NCBI RefSeq assembly: GCF_030323865.1
Contig: NZ_CP066363.1
Location: forward strand, 62,001 to 126,000
Direction of reading: 5' to 3'
DNA: 64,000 nt
Origin: Pseudarthrobacter defluvii
GTDB taxonomy: Bacteria > Actinomycetota > Actinomycetes > Actinomycetales > Micrococcaceae
Positions 60,452 to 64,000 of this stretch are shown here, piece by piece (within the stretch, counting starts at the first letter, position 1; each line of letters opens with the position of its first letter). The position numbers and the translations under genes are program-made. The notes beneath the pieces are model-generated. The model worked only from the letters and a program-made list of their open reading frames with translations, had not been told where the DNA came from and did not search any database.

Positions 60452-61389
60452 GCTTCGTTCCCGCTTTCGATCTCGTTCAGTCGGGCGAGGATTTCGCCTG
60501 TCAGTTGCTCGTACTCTTCTGCGAGTCCCCCTGCATTCCGTGAGAAGAAACCGTCTGTCGGCCTCTCCCCCGCCCGGAGCGCTTTCAGGCGATTTTTCTG
60601 AGCGTCGGTAACGGCACCTTCAAGCTCATGGAAGAGGAGGCCTTTGCGGCGTGCGTCCGCGCTTGCGCTTTCAAGGTTCCTAATGCGGGTTGCGAAGACC
60701 GGGGCGACGGTGCCGAGCATCTCTTCCAAAGTATCTCGAACGCTGCGCTCGAGACGCATGGAGCGCGGGCCGACACCGAATAGGACGATCCCCGCCAATT
60801 GCAGCGACGGGTTCCTGTCACGTACAGCCATGAAGCGGCGTGCGACGCGTTCGACACCGTCGATACTCGCATCATCAGAACGTGTAGGAATAACGACTGC
60901 ACTGGAGATTGCGAAGGCGCCTTCTACGAGGATTCGCTCCCCTGGCGGGGTGTCGATCAGGATCAGATCGTAATCGTCCGCCAGTGGGGCTAGAACGGAG
61001 TAGAGCATGTCGCCGAAGTCGCCGGCGTCCGAGCGGCTGGAGCGGGACACCATCAGTCCCTGGATGTCTTCGAGGTCCTGGCCGCCCGGGATGACGTCTA
61101 GGTTTTCCCGCACATTGCGCAAAATCATCGGCGGCGTGCCGGCTATCAAGGCCTGGAAGAATTCCCTCCCGGTTTGCCGGTCGTATCCGAGATCGCGGGC
61201 CAAGTCACCTTGAGGGTCAAGGTCAATCAGCAGCACACGGGAGCCAGCCAGTGCGACGTACCCGGCAACGTTAGCTGCGGTGGTGGTCTTGCCGACTCCC
61301 CCTTTGCCGTTCGCCAGAGAGATGACGCGGTCAATTGCGCGTGTTGCCTGGGGCTTCGGCGGTGCGGGGGTTTGCAGCGATCGTACCAT
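60448..61389 (-). CDS. parA: Plasmid partition ATPase ParA
   Basis: The product has 313 residues with a deviant Walker A (NGKGGVGKTTTAANVAGYVA, from residue ~28), the next motif LIDLDPQGDLARDLGY and Walker B DDYDLILIDTPPGE. There is no N-terminal HTH, so it is closer to type Ib or Bacillus-type ParA proteins that work with a small RHH-like partner, as found here. It acts on the nucleoid to segregate the plasmid. Confidence 0.94.
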   Translation of the reverse strand: MVRSLQTPAPPKPQATRAIDRVISLANGKGGVGKTTTAANVAGYVALAGSRVLLIDLDPQGDLARDLGYDRQTGREFFQALIAGTPPMILRNVRENLDVIPGGQDLEDIQGLMVSRSSRSDAGDFGDMLYSVLAPLADDYDLILIDTPPGERILVEGAFAISSAVVIPTRSDDASIDGVERVARRFMAVRDRNPSLQLAGIVLFGVGPRSMRLERSVRDTLEEMLGTVAPVFATRIRNLESASADARRKGLLFHELEGAVTDAQKNRLKALRAGERPTDGFFSRNAGGLAEEYEQLTGEILARLNEIESGNEA

Positions 61390-61834
61390 CGGCCGACGAC
61401 TCTCCTACTTGATGGGTTGGATTTGTTCCTACCTTCAACGCTATGTGCTGTCGTCCATGAATGCTGGCAGTGACACGCATAAGAGCGGACATATTGCGTA
61501 GAGCAGAAAGACTGGTTGGACTGCACGTCTTGGGCATGGCAGGACTTCGTGCCGTTTTTCGTGTGCGCCTTCGCGTGTGGAATACCGTCCTACATCTCCT
61601 GTGCTTCGCCATTGGTCGTGAAATTGTGCAAGTGGTTATGGGATCAATTAGTGGTCCCATGGCCCCTCCTGCGTGGTCGCTCGTGGCAGTCCCCATTGGA
61701 GGTCTAGCTTGGTTACTTACGGCGACAACTACATACCTAATGGCGTGCCGGTGTGCCTTTTATGTAATGGACCCAAAGGCACCACGTAAGGCTTGCTAAC
61801 TGGCGTTCCAAACCGTAGTTCATCCAATAGTAGG
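61390..61834. other. Upstream region of parA, weak frame only
   Basis: The 445 bp between the parA start and the repeat site hold a plus-strand frame (61461-61799, 112 codons) with a hydrophobic part (VWNTVLHLLCFAIGREIVQVVMG). It has no ribosome site and looks too weak to call. The par promoter must lie here. Confidence 0.4.
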
Positions 61835-61853
61835 TATGGCACGCCTTATGGCA
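61835..61853. repeat. Paired TATGGCA repeats, right partition-like site
   Basis: TATGGCA occurs at 61835 and 61847 (12-bp period). In reverse complement the site reads TGCCATAAG, three bases, TGCCATA, matching the left site at 59637. A lone half-site TGCCATA lies at 62131. Confidence 0.7.
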
Positions 61854-62709
61854 TGAGGGCGTATGGAGTCTGATGCATCACTTGGTCTCCCGCTAGGGCG
61901 GACTTTCGGTGGTGACTATAAGTTCATCCTAGCTGGGGCAGAGATCACGGGAGCGGGGGAGCGGCTGATTTAACCCGGCCATGCCACTGAGCCGTGCGCA
62001 AGCAGGAAAGTTTGCCTTGTGGCCCATCAAGAACTCCGTCGCTTTACGGCCGCTGAGGGGACATCTTTAGTGGACGGGGAAATCGTTCAGCGATTTCCTC
62101 GCCTAGAAAACTAACTAGGCAATTTGCTGCTGCCATACCCAGGGCCGACTGTGTGCCTCAGCGCTAGACGGGCGTACGACCGGCGAAGCGGTTCGCTGAC
62201 ACTGCCTACGCTGGCCGCAATACGGCCATTTCTGAGGCCACTCTTCGGACCCCAGGGGGAGACGACCAGTAGGGGTCGCAGGTGTTTAGCTGATCCGAGG
62301 GGATCCGGGGCGGGTTGATAACGATCGTTTCCGAGAGGGGTTCCTGGACGCGCCGGAGTTGGCTGGCAGAGCGGCAATTCTTCAGCTTGTGAATTGCAGC
62401 GGTAAATGGCGGCATTATTGCAGCGCTAAATGTCGCCCCTGGCGCTCAATTGCCGATCCCTCACAGCAGGGCGCCCATGGCCGAACGTCTCTGCGCGTGC
62501 TTCCTACGGAACGAACACCTAAACCGGCGGCGGGGCTGCGAGGATGAAAGCCGTAATAGGGCACATCTCGGGGTTTGCATGCTCCCGCCTTCATTGGGCC
62601 CGCCCTCGGGCCCACAACGCACCAATTATCGTCGATGACTCCCTCTCGGTGGACATCGTCGGTGCGGTAGCATCCAGTAACTGACAAAGCATTCTGGGGG
62701 GTTGACTAC
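61854..62709. other. Long noncoding region, candidate origin or par region
   Basis: About 850 bp have no supported gene. A perfect hairpin GGAAATCG/CGATTTCC (62078-62098, 5-nt loop) and a TGCCATA half-site (62131) are the only clear structures. Short frames on both strands lack ribosome sites. Its place between parA and an orphan gene would suit a replication origin or centromere. Confidence 0.45.
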
Positions 62710-63096
62710 ATGGGATGGTTCTCGAGGCGCGAGACGCCGATCAGCGGCGATGTCACAATCGTCCTGCCGTTAGAGCTTGCAGGCGTGGTCAGGTTCAGTC
62801 TCGATGAACGAGCGGACGGCGGCATGCTCTGGGACGCAAGCTGGATGGAGCTAATTTCGGATTCGGAAGTCGCGGACTCGCTTGAAGGTAACGTGCAGAT
62901 GCTCGTCAACAAGGGCGTGAACCTACTCCACGACAAGATCCCGAGCGCTGAAGTGTCAAACCTCATGGTCAAGCTCGATGACTCCGGAGCAAAGCCGGAA
63001 GTTCATGTGTGGGGAGAAATCACCTTCCTCGCGTCTGAATGGGATGCGATAAAGCTTGAGGCGTCACGCGGTCAGATGTACGCGCCCAAGCGCTAG
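62710..63096 (+). CDS. Orphan 128-residue protein
   Basis: The product is soluble with no signal peptide. It begins MGWFSRRETPISGDVTIVLPL and has a mixed alpha/beta pattern (ISDSEVADSLEGNVQMLVNKGVNLLHDKI, VHVWGEITFLASEWDAIKL). A GGGGGG stretch lies before the ATG, and a hairpin follows the stop, both supporting a real gene. No family was recognised. Confidence 0.65.
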   Translation: MGWFSRRETPISGDVTIVLPLELAGVVRFSLDERADGGMLWDASWMELISDSEVADSLEGNVQMLVNKGVNLLHDKIPSAEVSNLMVKLDDSGAKPEVHVWGEITFLASEWDAIKLEASRGQMYAPKR

Positions 63097-63102
63097 CAAA
63101 GA

Positions 63103-63142
63103 AAAGGTGAAGGGGCTACCTATTGGAACGCCCTTCACCTTT
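63103..63142 (+). terminator. Hairpin terminator after the orphan gene
   Basis: AAAGGTGAAGGG (63103-63114) pairs with CCCTTCACCTTT (63131-63142), a 12-bp stem, just after the stop codon. Confidence 0.8.
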
Positions 63143-63583
63143 CCAGCGTCAGCAGCCTCCGGGCCGGGCGAGCCTGCTCGGCCTGGAATCAGGTCGTGGC
63201 AGGAGGCGGCCGGGTGTCTCGCAGTCCTAGCGATTCGGGACGCTGAGGTTATGAGGCACGTTGCTGTGGCTCAAGAAGACGGGCACTGCTTCTGTCGCGT
63301 TAAGACATCCGGGAAATGCTCACGCTCAGATGACTTATTGGAGTGAGTAACGGGGCTCCTCAGAGCTCCGAACTTCCGCTGGGTGAGAAGTGGAAGAAGT
63401 AGTTTCCGGATGTGGACGCTTCGCGTCTGTCTGTTTCACGCAAAGTGTCGTTTTCACAACTCGGCTGCACAAGCGCCCGCGGAATTCCGGGGTTGTGCAG
63501 ACGAGTATGGACATTGAAATGTCAGAAGTGCCCTGCACAAGACTGCATTTTGCTCAATAGTCCTCTGCACCAAGCTGCCGGAA
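63143..63583. other. Noncoding region before the recombinase end
   Basis: About 440 bp hold no supported gene. A GTTGTGCAG/CTGCACAA pattern (63493 and 63533 regions) gives short inverted repeats that may belong to the end of a transposon carrying the recombinase. Confidence 0.35.
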
Positions 63584-64000
63584 CTACTTCTTTGGCGCCT
63601 GGGGTTCTCCGGTTGCCGGGACCCATCGGTAGAGGGTGGGTACGGAGACTCCCAGGGTGTCGGCGACCTCCCGTGGCGGTGTTCCTTGTTTGAGGAGTTT
63701 GCGGGCTGAGCGGATCTTGGCATCCGTCATGATGCGTTTGCGGCCGCCGACCCGTCCTTGTTGGCGGGCGGCCTGCAGGCCGGCCTGCGTGCGTTCGACC
63801 ATGAGTTCCCGTTCCATCTGGGCCAGGGAAGCCATGACGTTGAAAAAGAAGCGTCCGGAGACCGTTGTGGTGTCGATGGCGTCAGTGAGGCTGATGAATC
63901 CGACGCCGCGGTCGCTCAGTCCGCCGGCGAAGTCCAGGAGGTCTTTCACGCTCCGGCCCAAACGGTCCAGCTTCCACACCACCAGAGTGTCACCGTCGCG
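63584..64000 (-). CDS. Serine recombinase (resolvase/invertase), partial
   Basis: The frame is open to the window end, giving 138 residues of the C-terminal part. It shows the resolvase core motifs VWKLDRLGRSVKDLLDF, GVGFISLTDAIDTTTVSGRFFFNVMASLAQMERELMVERTQAGL and a C-terminal HTH (LLKQGTPPREVADTLGVSVPTLYRWV). The catalytic Ser near the N-terminus lies outside. It is of the Tn3-resolvase/DNA-invertase size class. It may belong to a transposon whose rest is beyond the window. Confidence 0.92.
   Translation of the reverse strand, partial: RDGDTLVVWKLDRLGRSVKDLLDFAGGLSDRGVGFISLTDAIDTTTVSGRFFFNVMASLAQMERELMVERTQAGLQAARQQGRVGGRKRIMTDAKIRSARKLLKQGTPPREVADTLGVSVPTLYRWVPATGEPQAPKK

Noticed and set aside
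61461..61799. 112-codon plus-strand frame with a hydrophobic part
   Set aside because: It has no ribosome site and an Arg-rich start, and it overlaps the likely par promoter; not enough support.
62111..62687. Several 60-90 codon frames on both strands
   Set aside because: All lack ribosome sites and are rich in residues typical of random GC-rich frames.
1..64000. CRISPR arrays, tRNA and rRNA genes
   Set aside because: No regularly spaced repeat arrays and no tRNA cloverleaf or rRNA-like sequence were noticed on reading.

Overview
The window is high-GC DNA from an actinobacterium, most like the Micrococcaceae (Arthrobacter/Pseudarthrobacter type). This rests on codon use, on actinobacterial families (SCO6880-like, DUF4913-like, DUF6153-like, DUF3105-like proteins) and on frequent GTG/TTG starts. 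A replication initiator with a primase-like motif, a parA partition operon, a type IV secretion/conjugation cluster and a terminal serine recombinase suggest that it belongs to a conjugative plasmid or a plasmid-like integrated element. No rRNA or tRNA gene and no CRISPR array was seen.

Layout. (1) 1-11,200: copper module. It holds the start of a His-rich P-type ATPase, a SHOCT protein, a LOG-family protein, a universal stress protein, csoR-copZ-copA, two cell-wall hydrolases (M23 and NlpC/P60) that each carry a leader resembling the c-di-AMP (ydaO/yuaA) riboswitch, an HMA protein, a DUF6153-like protein and a DUF305 lipoprotein. Four CsoR-like palindromes lie here. The 3' end of copA, its terminator and the end of the NlpC/P60 gene are duplicated. 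(2) 11,240-24,975: periplasmic copper handling and extracytoplasmic biogenesis. Genes are a BNR-like lipoprotein, CcdA, a multicopper oxidase, Lgt, a DUF3105 protein, CtaG-like, TlpA-like, TPR, an 18-Cys copper-storage-like protein, YibE/F, SURF1, a decayed third NlpC/P60 copy, lipoproteins and a second DUF6153-like gene. (3) 25,486-30,300: a class A penicillin-binding protein, ResB and a 3'-truncated CcsB. (4) 30,835-40,364, minus strand: a reduced complex I-like operon (nuoA, a NuoB-like fusion, nuoH, J, K, L, M, N) without genes for the NADH module or for C, D (recognisable), I. The NuoB-like gene is split by an IS3-family element whose removal restores the frame exactly.

(5) 40,611-44,860: a two-helix K+ channel, a RES/Xre toxin-antitoxin pair and a PD-(D/E)XK nuclease-like protein, together a small accessory island. 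(6) 45,183-57,018: conjugation genes. On the minus strand are a DUF6668-like protein, a pilin-like protein, a VirB8-like protein, TrbL/VirB6, SCO6880, a VirB4-like ATPase, VirD4 and DUF4913. Divergent on the plus strand are a small HTH regulator, a lysozyme-like/CHAP hydrolase, a lipoprotein and a ParA-like ATPase. No relaxase was recognised. (7) 57,240-64,000: a small basic protein, the replication initiator, the parA/RHH operon flanked by an inverted pair of 19-bp repeat sites, a long stretch without genes, an orphan protein and the end of a serine recombinase.

How the parts fit: CsoR-controlled efflux and chaperones, Cys/Met/His-rich buffers, the multicopper oxidase and thiol/lipoprotein biogenesis genes form a copper-tolerance programme. 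The cell-wall hydrolases and the PBP suggest coupling to envelope remodelling. The Met/His-rich extensions on two subunits of the complex I-like operon hint that it too is adapted to metal stress. Plasmid transfer, partition and addiction genes would keep the load mobile.
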